From DATEVL01 sp035471625 (lineage in GTDB: Bacteria; Chloroflexota; Anaerolineae; Anaerolineales; E44-bin32), in contig DATIPT010000069.1 of the NCBI GenBank assembly GCA_035471625.1, forward strand, positions 1-64,000: 64,000 nt of DNA, given 5' to 3'. The position numbers were made by a program, and so were the translations under genes. Within the stretch, counting starts at the first letter, position 1. The number at the start of each line of letters is the position of its first letter. Positions 33,835-42,056 of this stretch are shown here, piece by piece. The notes under the pieces are model-generated. The model searched no databases. It had not been told where the DNA came from and saw only the letters and a program-made list of their open reading frames with translations.

Positions 33835-35163
33835 GTGACCAAATCCAAGTCGAAGCCCAAACCGAACACCAAGCCGAAGAGCGCCTCATCCGACAAGACG
33901 CCCGACGCCGGGCATGTCTTGATCCAGGAGATGATGACCGAGCCCCCCGAGACCCCGGCCGCGAAGCGCTCCTTCTGGCGCCGTGCCCTGCAGGTGGTGC
34001 TGGTTCCCGCCTTGGCCGTGTTCACGGGATTGGTCGTCGGCGGGGTGTTGATCGCGGTGACCTCCCCGACGGTATGGGCGGCTTTCCAGGAATCGATCCT
34101 CCAGGGGATCGGGACGGCCTTCTACGAAGTGTTCCGGGCCTATGCCGGGCTGTTCGCCGGCGCCTTCGGAGACCCGGTCAAGATGATGGCCGCGATCCAG
34201 AGCGGCGACCCCCTGGCCTTGCGCCGGGCCTTTAACCCGATTCTCGAGAGCATGGTGGCGGCCACCCCGTACATCTTCGCAGGGCTGGCGGTGGCGCTGG
34301 GGTTCCGCGGCGGCCTCTTCAACATTGGAGCGGAAGGGCAGATCTTCGTCGGGGCGCTCGCCGCCGCCTGGGCCGGCTACGCATTCCAGGGGCTTCCACC
34401 GATCGTCCATATCCCCCTCTCCCTGGCGGCGGGCGCGCTGGGTGGGGCGCTGTGGGGCTTCATCCCTGGCTTCCTCAAGGCGCGCACGGGCGCGCACGAA
34501 GTCATCAACACGATCATGATGAACTACATCGCGTTCCGGCTGAGCGATTGGCTCCTGACCGGGCCGATGAAGCGCCCCGATTCGTTCAATCCCGTCAGCC
34601 CGACGATCCAGGACTCGGCCATGCTGCCGCGTTTCTTCCAGGATCCGATCCGCTTCCACCTGGGCTTCTTCGTCGCCTTGGGGGTCGCCTACCTGGTTTA
34701 TTGGTTCCTGTTCCGAACCACCTGGGGCTTTGACCTGCGGACGGCCGGGGCCAACCCGAACGCGGCGCGCTATGCCGGGATCAAGACCAGTTTGTGGATC
34801 GTCTTGACGATGACGATCTCGGGAGCGCTGGCCGGCCTGGCGGGGACGAACGAAGTGTTGGGAGTCAATCACAACGTGGCGATGGCGTTCTCCTCCGGCT
34901 ATGGATTTGACAGCATCGCCCTGGCGCTGCTTGGCCGATCCCACCCGCTCGGTGTCGTCCTGGCGTCGCTTCTCTTCGGGACTCTGCGGAGCGGGGCGAC
35001 GCGGATGCAGGTCGTGTCGGGCATTCCGATCGACATCGTTTCGGTCATCCAGGCGACGATCCTGGCCTTCATCGCCGCCCCGGCGATCATCCGAACGATC
35101 TACCGCCTGCGACAGCCCTCCGAGGCCGAAGAGGAAGTTCTGGTCCGTGGTTGGGGAGGTTAG
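33835..35163 (+). CDS. ABC transporter permease, nucleoside type (first)
   Basis: A 442-residue permease of the branched-chain/ribose-like group. A very basic N-terminus (KSKSKPKPNTKPKS) and about 30 polar residues precede the first helix, and about ten helices follow, with the family segment GLAVALGFRGGLFNIGAEGQ (about 143-162) and GAHEVINTIMMNYIA. GTG 33835 is 13 bases after the ATPase stop. It forms the channel with the next gene's product. The Lys/Pro-rich tail is an oddity and could contact ribosome or membrane. Confidence 0.9.
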   Translation: MTKSKSKPKPNTKPKSASSDKTPDAGHVLIQEMMTEPPETPAAKRSFWRRALQVVLVPALAVFTGLVVGGVLIAVTSPTVWAAFQESILQGIGTAFYEVFRAYAGLFAGAFGDPVKMMAAIQSGDPLALRRAFNPILESMVAATPYIFAGLAVALGFRGGLFNIGAEGQIFVGALAAAWAGYAFQGLPPIVHIPLSLAAGALGGALWGFIPGFLKARTGAHEVINTIMMNYIAFRLSDWLLTGPMKRPDSFNPVSPTIQDSAMLPRFFQDPIRFHLGFFVALGVAYLVYWFLFRTTWGFDLRTAGANPNAARYAGIKTSLWIVLTMTISGALAGLAGTNEVLGVNHNVAMAFSSGYGFDSIALALLGRSHPLGVVLASLLFGTLRSGATRMQVVSGIPIDIVSVIQATILAFIAAPAIIRTIYRLRQPSEAEEEVLVRGWGG

Positions 35164-35166
35164 CCG

Positions 35167-36435
35167 ATGAGTGCAGCAGCCACTGCGGCCGTGCGTGAAG
35201 TCTCCGCTCCCCAGACGCGGCGGTTCGTCATGGGGGCGCTGTTCATCGTCTTCGGGCTCGTCCTGTGGTTCGGCTTCGCCCAGGGTGTTGAGGCGGACGC
35301 CGTCACGACGTTTGGCCTGACGCCGGGCGGCGTGACGACGACGCTGCGAGACTGGACGCTGCAGACTCGCCCAGCGCTGACCGTCCTGGCGCTGGTCTGC
35401 GTCTTCATTGGCGCCGTCGAGCTCGTTCGGGGACTGGGACGGTTCCAGAATCTGGCACTCGGACTGGTCGTGGGTTTCTTCGTCTTCGGCTTCCTGGTGT
35501 GGGCGACGGCAGGAAAGTCGATGAACCTGGGCGGCTTGTTGAATGCTTCCCTCGACAAGGCCGTTCCGATCACGCTGGCGGCGCTCTCAGGCGTGCTGTG
35601 CGAGCGCGCCGGGGTTGTCAACATCGCCATCGAAGGGATGATGCTCACCGGGGCGATGGTCGGTGCGATGATCGGGAGCGCCGCGCAGAACTCTATGGTT
35701 GGCTTGGTGGCGGCCGTGGCGGCGGGCGGCGGCTTGGGGCTGTTCCACGGCTGGCTCTCGATCAAGTACAAGACCAATCAGATCGTCTCGGGGACGGTCA
35801 TCAACATCTTCGCCACCGGGATCACCTCGTACATCTCGGCCTTGCTGCTTCAATCGCGACCCGAGCTCAACAGTCCGGTAATCTTTCCGACGTTCCCGAT
35901 CCCAGTGCTGTCGCAGATCCCGGTGATCGGGCCGATCCTCTTCCTCAACAATCCTTTCGTCTACTCGATGTTCTTCTTTTTGATCGTGATCCAGGGTGCC
36001 CTGTTCTTCACTCGATGGGGTTTGCGCCACCGGTCGGTCGGGGAGCATCCGAAGGCCGCCGATACCCTCGGGATCAATGTCTTCCGGACGCGATATGTGG
36101 CGGTCCTGCTAAGCGGGATGATGGCCGGGTTCGCCGGGGCCTACTACACCCTCGGGTCGGTCGGGCGCTTCGATGAGGTCATGACGGCCGGGCGTGGCTT
36201 CATCGGCCTGGCGGCGATGATCTTCGGAAACTGGACTCCGTTCGGGGCGTTTGGCGCCAGCCTGCTGTTCGGCTTCGCCGATGCGATGTCGTCCAAACTG
36301 GCGATCCTGGGGATCGCCATCCCGTCGCAGTTCCTGCTGATGACCCCCTACATCGCCACGATGGTCGTCCTGGCGGGTGTGGTCGGACGCGGTCAGATGC
36401 CCGCGGCCGACGGGGTTCCCTACGAAAAAGAGTGA
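35167..36435 (+). CDS. ABC transporter permease, nucleoside type (second)
   Basis: A 422-residue permease. The diagnostic LAALSGVLCERAGVVNIAIEGMMLTGAMVGAMIG sits near the middle, with about ten helices, and the C-terminal helices contain GLAAMIFGNWTPFGAFGASLLFG. It starts 3 bases after the previous permease stop and completes a binding protein/ATPase/permease/permease cassette. The N-terminal region has two extra helices compared with the shortest family members. Substrate presumably purine nucleosides, as in related cassettes. Confidence 0.9.
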   Translation: MSAAATAAVREVSAPQTRRFVMGALFIVFGLVLWFGFAQGVEADAVTTFGLTPGGVTTTLRDWTLQTRPALTVLALVCVFIGAVELVRGLGRFQNLALGLVVGFFVFGFLVWATAGKSMNLGGLLNASLDKAVPITLAALSGVLCERAGVVNIAIEGMMLTGAMVGAMIGSAAQNSMVGLVAAVAAGGGLGLFHGWLSIKYKTNQIVSGTVINIFATGITSYISALLLQSRPELNSPVIFPTFPIPVLSQIPVIGPILFLNNPFVYSMFFFLIVIQGALFFTRWGLRHRSVGEHPKAADTLGINVFRTRYVAVLLSGMMAGFAGAYYTLGSVGRFDEVMTAGRGFIGLAAMIFGNWTPFGAFGASLLFGFADAMSSKLAILGIAIPSQFLLMTPYIATMVVLAGVVGRGQMPAADGVPYEKE

Positions 36436-36498
36436 CACCGTGCCGGGTGATCGCCGGCTTAGGCTCGGCCCGTCTCCGCCCATGATGGCGGGATCCTG

Positions 36499-37209
36499 AT
36501 GTTCGCCGAACCGGCGTTGACCCGCTTTGATTTGAGATTCTCGGTCGCCGGGATTCCGGTTCGGATCCACCCTCTCTTCTGGCTCATCGCCGTCCTGCTC
36601 GGGTTCTCCGCCGGCGACCCGCTCTTCATCGTGATCTGGGTCGCCGTGGTCTTGATATCCATCCTGGTCCACGAGTTTGGCCACGCGTTGGCGTTTCGTG
36701 CTCTGGGAGAGCGCTCGAAAGTGGTCTTGTACGGCATGGGGGGCCTGACAATCCCTGAGAGCGCAACCTGGGGAGGCCTCGGGCAGCGGACCTACGGAAC
36801 CGCGCAACGCGTCCTGATTTCTGCTGCCGGTCCGGCCGCCGGCTTCGGGTTGGCCTTCGTCGTCTTCGTGGCCGCCATCGCCGGAATGCTGACGACGGCC
36901 GCCCTGTTCGAGAACTTCTACGTCCAAGCGCTCTTCGACGCTCTCCTGTGGGTCAACGTGGTTTGGGGATTGGTGAATTTGGCGCCTGTGCTTCCCCTGG
37001 ACGGCGGCCAGATCGCCCGTTCAATCCTGGAACGGCTGGATCCGCTTGGAGGGCTTCGCAAGGCGCTATGGGTCTCGACGATCACGGGCGGCGTGATTGC
37101 CGTGGTGGCGTTCTTCACCCAGTACTACTTCGCGGCGTTCCTCTTCTTCATGCTGGCGGCGGGCAGCAGCCGGCTGCTGCGCGGCTCCGGGGCGAGCGGC
37201 CTCAGCTAG
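36499..37209 (+). CDS. Site-2-protease (M50) family zinc metalloprotease
   Basis: A 236-residue intramembrane protease. HEFGH (58-62) lies in a hydrophobic helix, and the third zinc ligand is in NLAPVLPLDGGQI (about 158-170). The N-terminus resembles FARFSVAGIPVRIHPLFWL of the M50B (SpoIVFB-like) group. There is no PDZ domain and no CBS domain, so it is the short form. Such enzymes cut membrane-bound regulators, for example anti-sigma factors, but no such target is seen nearby. It follows the ABC cassette at 63 bases. Confidence 0.85.
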   Translation: MFAEPALTRFDLRFSVAGIPVRIHPLFWLIAVLLGFSAGDPLFIVIWVAVVLISILVHEFGHALAFRALGERSKVVLYGMGGLTIPESATWGGLGQRTYGTAQRVLISAAGPAAGFGLAFVVFVAAIAGMLTTAALFENFYVQALFDALLWVNVVWGLVNLAPVLPLDGGQIARSILERLDPLGGLRKALWVSTITGGVIAVVAFFTQYYFAAFLFFMLAAGSSRLLRGSGASGLS

Positions 37210-37296
37210 CGGGCCGCCTCGCCGCGTCTCCATCTCTGTTTCGACGTTTACCCGAGACCATGAAAGAAGGGAAACCGGTCGATCCCGAATTCGGCT

Positions 37297-38886
37297 CTAG
37301 AGGGCGGCCAGGAGCCGGAGTTCGGGCAGGAGCAACGGAACGGCCGCCGCTGCGCCGATGGCCAGGGCGCCGAACGTTGCGAACGCCCCGGATGGAAGCA
37401 CGACCCCGAGCAACGCCGCCGCTCCGCAGGCAACGCCTGCACTGAGGACGGCCCTCGCAACAGGTCGGCCGATGCGGCCGATGGAAGGATAGGTTCGCCG
37501 CAGCAAGAACAGGAGGATCGCCGCCTCGAGGCTGAAGGCGATCGAGTTGGAGAGGGCGATTCCCACAGCGCCGAGCGGCCGAAAGAGCAGCGCCGCCGAG
37601 ACGGCGAAAGTCGTGAGGCCGATCAGCGTTGTCCGGAGGGGGGTGCGCGCATCCTGTTGGGAGTAGAAGGCGCGCGCCCCGACTTCCAGCAGACTGTGGC
37701 CCAGCAAGCCGAGCATATAGGCCCGGGCCGCCGCCGCCACCAGGGCCGTACCCGCCGGATCGAATCCGAAGACGATTTGCACGAGGGGCTCCATCCCGTA
37801 TAGGAAGAGGGCCGCCACGGGGATCGCGAGCACGGTCAGGACGCGCACGGCGCGGGCCAGAAGCGCTTCGAACGCCTGCGCGTCCCGACGAGCGTGCTGG
37901 CCGGAGATCGTCGGGAGCAGGGCGGTGGCGATGGCGGTGGCGATCAGGGTCTCGGGAAGCTGCATGATCAGCCAGCCGAAAGTCAACGCCGTGACCGACC
38001 CGACGGCAAGGCGCGAGGCCAGGTTGTCCTGGATGATGAAGATCAACTGAAAGGCCCCGATGGTCAGAACGCGGGGGCCCATCAACCGCGCTACACGCAG
38101 CAACCCAGGATCCCTGCGGTCGAGGGACGGGGTCCAGCGGAAGCGATAGCGGATCAACCCTGGGATTTGCACGCCGAGGTGGAGCGCGGCGCCGAGAATC
38201 ACCCCGTAGACAAGACCGTGGACGCCCAGGCCGGCTGCCGGCAACGTGATCGGGCCGAGGGTGATCGGGGTCGTGGGGGCGAGCACGAGGGCGCCAAAGA
38301 TCTGGCCGAGGTCATAGACGATCGGGGCCAGGGCCGGCAGGAAGAAGTGCCGGTTCGATTGCAGGCCGGAGACGACGATCCCGCTGAGTGAGAAGAGCAG
38401 GGTCGCAATCAGGTTCAGCCGCATCAGGCTGACGACGAGTGTCTGGAGCTCGGGCTCGAACCCGGGCGCGACGCCGAACTCGCCGCGCACGATCGGACCG
38501 GCGAGCGTACCGACAAGGATCGCAAGGCCAGCTGTAATCAGGAAGACCCAGTTGGCGACGCGGCTGAACAGGGCCCAGAGGGCCGGCCGGCCTTCCTTCT
38601 CAAGCGTGGCGGAAAGGACGGGGATCAGTGCCAGCCCGAGGGCGCCACCGGAGATCATCGCGAAAAGCAGGTCGGGAACATTGTTGGCGGCGTTGAAGGC
38701 GTCGAGCTCGGCGCTCACGCCGAATTGACGACCGATGATCGCCTGGCGGAAGACCCCGAGCGCTTTGTCGATCGCAAAGAGGAGGGAGATTTGGAGCGAC
38801 GCCCAGGCGATGGGCGAGAGGCGTCGCCGGAAGGAGAACCGACGCGGTGGTTCGACCGCAGCGGTGGTCAGCTTGGCGCTCCCCAC
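37297..38886 (-). CDS. murJ: Lipid II flippase MurJ / MviN family
   Basis: A 529-residue polytopic protein of the MOP superfamily. It moves lipid II, the peptidoglycan precursor, across the inner membrane. The N-terminal half has DKALGVFRQAIIGRQFGVSAELDAFNAANNVPDLLFAMISGGAL, the MurJ landmark, and about 14 helices. GTG 38886 is an inferred start with 19 bases of overlap with the C39-type gene; no good ribosome binding site is visible, and coupled translation is likely. Length fits the family. Confidence 0.85.
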   Translation of the reverse strand: MGSAKLTTAAVEPPRRFSFRRRLSPIAWASLQISLLFAIDKALGVFRQAIIGRQFGVSAELDAFNAANNVPDLLFAMISGGALGLALIPVLSATLEKEGRPALWALFSRVANWVFLITAGLAILVGTLAGPIVRGEFGVAPGFEPELQTLVVSLMRLNLIATLLFSLSGIVVSGLQSNRHFFLPALAPIVYDLGQIFGALVLAPTTPITLGPITLPAAGLGVHGLVYGVILGAALHLGVQIPGLIRYRFRWTPSLDRRDPGLLRVARLMGPRVLTIGAFQLIFIIQDNLASRLAVGSVTALTFGWLIMQLPETLIATAIATALLPTISGQHARRDAQAFEALLARAVRVLTVLAIPVAALFLYGMEPLVQIVFGFDPAGTALVAAAARAYMLGLLGHSLLEVGARAFYSQQDARTPLRTTLIGLTTFAVSAALLFRPLGAVGIALSNSIAFSLEAAILLFLLRRTYPSIGRIGRPVARAVLSAGVACGAAALLGVVLPSGAFATFGALAIGAAAAVPLLLPELRLLAAL

Positions 38887-40184
38887 TGCTGGAGATAGTA
38901 CAGGGCCGGCTCAAACCCCGGGTGCATATTGACTGCGGCGCGCATGTCTTCTATCGCCCGTTGTCGATCCCCGATCGCGTCGAAGGCCAGGCCGCGCCAG
39001 TAGTAGCTTTCCTCGAGGACCGGCTCGCTCATCGTGACGAGAGTCTGAGTAGCCAGGTTGATGACCTTGTCGTAGCGTCCGGAATAGTAGTAGGCCCAAT
39101 ACGGGCCTGTCTGGTACCAGAGCATCCGCCACGGGCGGTTCTCCGGATCTTGGACGGCCAGCTGGGCATCGATGGCGAACGCTTCGTCATAGGCCTGGGC
39201 GGCGCCGGCGTAGTCGTCGAGGGCGACCAGGCTCGATCCACGATTGAACCAAGCGAAGAACTGATCCCGCCCGGATGACCCGAAGATCTCCTGGGAGGCT
39301 CGGTCGGCGGCCGTCAGGACTGCGGCTGCTTCATCCGCGTGAGGTCCGAGCAGGGCCATGACTTCCGCTTCGCGTTCCGGAGGGAAGATGACCAGGTACG
39401 TGTAGTTGAAGTGACCCCAATACTTGACCAGGTCGTCGTACGGAAACGGGAAATCGGCCATGATGTACGAGTCTTGGGTGAGGACCTGCTGCTTGGCGTC
39501 GTCGTAGCCGGTGATGAGGGCATAGTGCCCCATCCACCCTTCGAAGCCGTAGCCTTCAAAGCCCTTCTCGACGATGACGGGGAAGCCGGCGGCGACCAGG
39601 CGCTTGATCAGGTCGAGGTCGCCGCCCGCGCGAACGACGGCGCGGAGATCGGTCTCGGCGTTGACGAACTCCGCCAACTCATAGGGCATGACGTTCTTGT
39701 CGCGCGGGTTGGGTTTGGTGAACTCGGCCACCGGACGTTGGTCGCCATCCCAATCCCAAAAGGAGAGGCCCATCGAGAGCGTCGCCGGGCCGCAGTTGTT
39801 CCATTTCTGATACTCATGGCGCACACCGACCAGGCTCACAACCGGAGGCAAGGGCGTTGCCGTCGGACCGAGGGTAGCCGTCGGACCGAGGGAAGCCGTC
39901 GCCGGAAGTGGCGCGGTGAGGGTGGGAGTCGATGGCGGGGCGGGCGTTGGAGCGACCGCCGTCAGAGTCTGTTCGACGATCGCCGCCAGGGTCGGATCGG
40001 GGGTGAAGACGGCCTCCCCGGGTGGGAAGAGTGCGTACCAGACTTGGGCGCGGGCTTCGGAGAGTCGCCATCCGATGCGGTCCTGCACGGGTGGGAGAGT
40101 TGAAGCCGCGGCTGCGCCCGCGCCACATGCGACGATGAGACCGAGGCCGAGTACCCAGGGGAACCAGCGAGATCGCTTGCGCAT
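38868..40184 (-). CDS. Papain-like C39-type cysteine peptidase with TPR-like C-terminus
   Basis: A 438-residue envelope protein. The N-terminal anchor could be a lipobox (LIVAC, Cys20). A Pro/Thr/Ala linker with an 18-base tandem DNA repeat follows. The peptidase C39-like domain has Cys131 in NNCGPATLSM, His220 in GHYALITGYDD and Asp238 in TQDSY, so a full triad is present. The C-terminal half (about 300-438) has helical TPR-like repeats. It probably acts outside the membrane on a peptide or cell-wall component, or as an inactive binder; the target is unknown. It is coupled to murJ. Confidence 0.8.
   Translation of the reverse strand: MRKRSRWFPWVLGLGLIVACGAGAAAASTLPPVQDRIGWRLSEARAQVWYALFPPGEAVFTPDPTLAAIVEQTLTAVAPTPAPPSTPTLTAPLPATASLGPTATLGPTATPLPPVVSLVGVRHEYQKWNNCGPATLSMGLSFWDWDGDQRPVAEFTKPNPRDKNVMPYELAEFVNAETDLRAVVRAGGDLDLIKRLVAAGFPVIVEKGFEGYGFEGWMGHYALITGYDDAKQQVLTQDSYIMADFPFPYDDLVKYWGHFNYTYLVIFPPEREAEVMALLGPHADEAAAVLTAADRASQEIFGSSGRDQFFAWFNRGSSLVALDDYAGAAQAYDEAFAIDAQLAVQDPENRPWRMLWYQTGPYWAYYYSGRYDKVINLATQTLVTMSEPVLEESYYWRGLAFDAIGDRQRAIEDMRAAVNMHPGFEPALYYLQQWGAPS
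39859..39900. repeat. 18-bp tandem repeat in the PTA linker
   Basis: GCCGTCGGACCGAGGGTA (39859-39876) and GCCGTCGGACCGAGGGAA (39877-39894), then a partial third copy. It codes on the minus strand for the repeated LGPTAT of the linker, so linker length may vary between strains. Confidence 0.75.
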
Positions 40185-40235
40185 CGAGGTCCGGTGTCCG
40201 CCACCTCCGAAGCTCGGGGACGCGGCGGGTCGGGG

Positions 40236-40241
40236 ATTATA
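40236..40241 (-). promoter_or_regulatory. Consensus -10 before the C39-type gene
   Basis: TATAAT on the minus strand, in the 107-base gap after the ECF gene. No good -35 is visible. Predicted start near 40229, about 45 bases before the start codon at 40184. Confidence 0.45.
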
Positions 40242-40291
40242 GCCGATGGAGCCAAGGGTCCCCGGCGAAGGCTACGGCCTTTCCCGTCGCG

Positions 40292-41077
40292 TCAGGAGGG
40301 CTCCCAAATCACGCTGGCTCGCTTGCGAAATCGATCGAGGACGCGCACCAGCGAGGTGCCCAGAAGGCCGATGAGCAGGAAATTGCCAAGGGCGCGCATG
40401 CTATCCCAGGCGAGGGAAGTGACCACGTAGTAGCGCGCGTATCGGGCGAGGAGCTCGGAGGCGGGCAGCGACGGAGCCCAACTCAGATCCGGCGCGCCCA
40501 GGGCATAGGGCCAGAAGTACAGGTTGGTCATCGCGCCATAGAGCAAGCCCCAGGCCGCCCCCACGGCGGCGAGGATCCATATCGGGGTGCGCCGCGGCAG
40601 CAAGGCGGCGGTCATGCCGGCCCAGCCGGCGGCGAGCATCTGGTAGGGAGTCCACGGGCCCAGGCCGCCCGGGGTCACAGGGTCGGACACGAGCAGGGTC
40701 AGGGCACCCATCAAGAAGCCGAGGCGCGGTCCGAAGACGAATCCGACCAGGAGGATCAGCAGAAACACGGGGGAGAAGCCGCCCGGGAGAGGCAAGAGAT
40801 TGTCGGCCACCCGCAAGGCGGTGTTCAGGCCGATCAAGGCTCCCAACATCGCGATCGTGTGGATCGTAAGACCCTGCTGGGCTTCTGTCAGGATGGCCAG
40901 CAGGATCAACGCCATCGAGGCGCTGAACAAGAGGAGCGACGTGCGCGCCTCGGCCGGGGCCGTGAGGCCGGCGCGACCGGTCACGGCCGGAGCCCAGAAG
41001 GGGAAGAGAAAGAACCCCACCCCGGCCAGGGTCAGGCCCGCGAAGAATAGATTGCCGAGATTCAACTGAGAGCGCAT
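40292..41077 (-). CDS. ECF transporter substrate-specificity component (CbrT/QueT-like)
   Basis: A 261-residue membrane protein with about seven helices. The segment GGFSPVFLLILLVGFVFGPRLGFLMGALTLLVSDPVTPGGLGPWTPYQMLAAGWAGMTAALL is characteristic of S-components that take vitamin B12 or similar compounds. The ATPase and T components are not in the window, as expected for group II ECF systems that share them. The exact vitamin is not decided by sequence. ATG 41077 is preferred; upstream in-frame codons would add a charged tail. Confidence 0.8.
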   Translation of the reverse strand: MRSQLNLGNLFFAGLTLAGVGFFLFPFWAPAVTGRAGLTAPAEARTSLLLFSASMALILLAILTEAQQGLTIHTIAMLGALIGLNTALRVADNLLPLPGGFSPVFLLILLVGFVFGPRLGFLMGALTLLVSDPVTPGGLGPWTPYQMLAAGWAGMTAALLPRRTPIWILAAVGAAWGLLYGAMTNLYFWPYALGAPDLSWAPSLPASELLARYARYYVVTSLAWDSMRALGNFLLIGLLGTSLVRVLDRFRKRASVIWEPS

Positions 41078-41111
41078 GCAGAAGACCGGCAGGACACCCG
41101 GCGCGCCGGGC

Positions 41112-41117
41112 AGTATA
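41112..41117 (-). promoter_or_regulatory. -10 box for the ECF gene
   Basis: TATACT on the minus strand, 34 bases before the ATG at 41077. The region at 41078-41163 thus holds back-to-back promoters with the LysM gene. Confidence 0.4.
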
Positions 41118-41126
41118 TCACGCACG

Positions 41127-41156
41127 TTCTTGGAGGCGTCTGGCACGGGCTATAAT
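41127..41156 (+). promoter_or_regulatory. Promoter directly before the LysM gene start
   Basis: TTCTTG (41127-41132), 18 bases, TATAAT (41151-41156). Only 7 bases separate the -10 from ATG 41164, so the mRNA should begin at or next to the start codon. Confidence 0.6.
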
Positions 41157-41163
41157 CGCCTCA

Positions 41164-41991
41164 ATGAAGGGCACCAAGAGTCTTCGCCGGGCAGCCGGGA
41201 GGCTGGCCTTGATCGTAGGGCTGGTGGCCGGCCTGGCCGGTGCAAGTCTGGGCATGGTCTCTGCGGGTTTGGCGGCGCCCCAGTCGCAGGGATTTCAGAC
41301 GCCCACGCCGGGTCCTGACGGGAAGATCATCTACATTGTCAAAGCCGGCGACGACCTTTGGACGATCGCCGCCTTGAGCGGCAAGACCGTCGAAGAGATC
41401 ATGGCTCTAAATGGCATTCAGCCCGGCGACTTCATCACGCCAGGGATGCAGCTGCTGCTCGGGTTGGCCGGCCCGGTCCTGCCGACGGCCGCTCCGGAGA
41501 GCCGACCAACAATGACGATCCGCCCCCCGACGCCGACGCCGATCTTTGGTGCCGGCGCCATCTGTGTGCTGCTGTTCCTGGATGTCAACGGGAACGCCCG
41601 CATCGACGAAGGCGAACTTCCCCTGGAGGGTGGCCAGATCAGCCTGGCCGAGCCTTCGGGCATCATCGCCGGCGAACACACCACCTCTGCAGATCCCGAG
41701 GGCTACTGTTTTGAAGATGTTCTGAATGGCGACTACAACGTAAGCGCCGCCGCGCCCCAGGACTACAACCCCACGACGGCGATGAACACCCCGATTCGCT
41801 TGGCGCCTGGCGAGGTCAAGTACATCGAGTTCGGCGCTCAAGCCAGCGCAGCCATCAGCGGGAGTGGAGGAGGCGGGACCTCCCAGTCGTCCGTCTTGGG
41901 AGTCCTGGGTCTCGGGCTCCTGGTCGCCGCCGGCGCGCTCGGCTTCTTGGCCTTTCGCTATGGCCGGCGGACGCCGATGAGCCTCCGTTAG
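41164..41991 (+). CDS. Exported LysM-domain protein with C-terminal anchor
   Basis: A 275-residue protein. A signal peptide (about 1-40, basic start then hydrophobic) is followed by a short Gln/Thr/Pro linker and LysM (about 57-100, IYIVKAGDDLWTIAALSGKTVEEIMALNGI), which binds peptidoglycan. Next comes an SdrD-B-like or prealbumin-like domain with an EF-hand-type loop, DVNGNARIDEGE. After a Ser/Gly linker a helix and RYGRR form a membrane anchor with inside-positive tail. No sortase motif is seen. It probably bridges membrane and wall. ATG 41164 is 7 bases after a TATAAT, so it is probably leaderless. Confidence 0.85.
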   Translation: MKGTKSLRRAAGRLALIVGLVAGLAGASLGMVSAGLAAPQSQGFQTPTPGPDGKIIYIVKAGDDLWTIAALSGKTVEEIMALNGIQPGDFITPGMQLLLGLAGPVLPTAAPESRPTMTIRPPTPTPIFGAGAICVLLFLDVNGNARIDEGELPLEGGQISLAEPSGIIAGEHTTSADPEGYCFEDVLNGDYNVSAAAPQDYNPTTAMNTPIRLAPGEVKYIEFGAQASAAISGSGGGGTSQSSVLGVLGLGLLVAAGALGFLAFRYGRRTPMSLR

Positions 41992-42030
41992 CACGGGCCT
42001 TCGAATCGTCTCGAGCCGAAGCCATGTCAC

Positions 42031-42046
42031 GCCGCCCTGAGGCGGC
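42031..42046. terminator. Small hairpin between convergent genes
   Basis: GCCGCC (42031-42036), loop CTGA, GGCGGC (42041-42046). A 6-bp stem between the LysM gene and the aminotransferase gene without T-run in either direction. Confidence 0.35.
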
Positions 42047-42056
42047 CTGGCCGGAG

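Noticed and set aside
39859..39900. CRISPR-like repeat
   Set aside because: The repeats are tandem without spacers and fall in a coding linker. No cas genes in the window.
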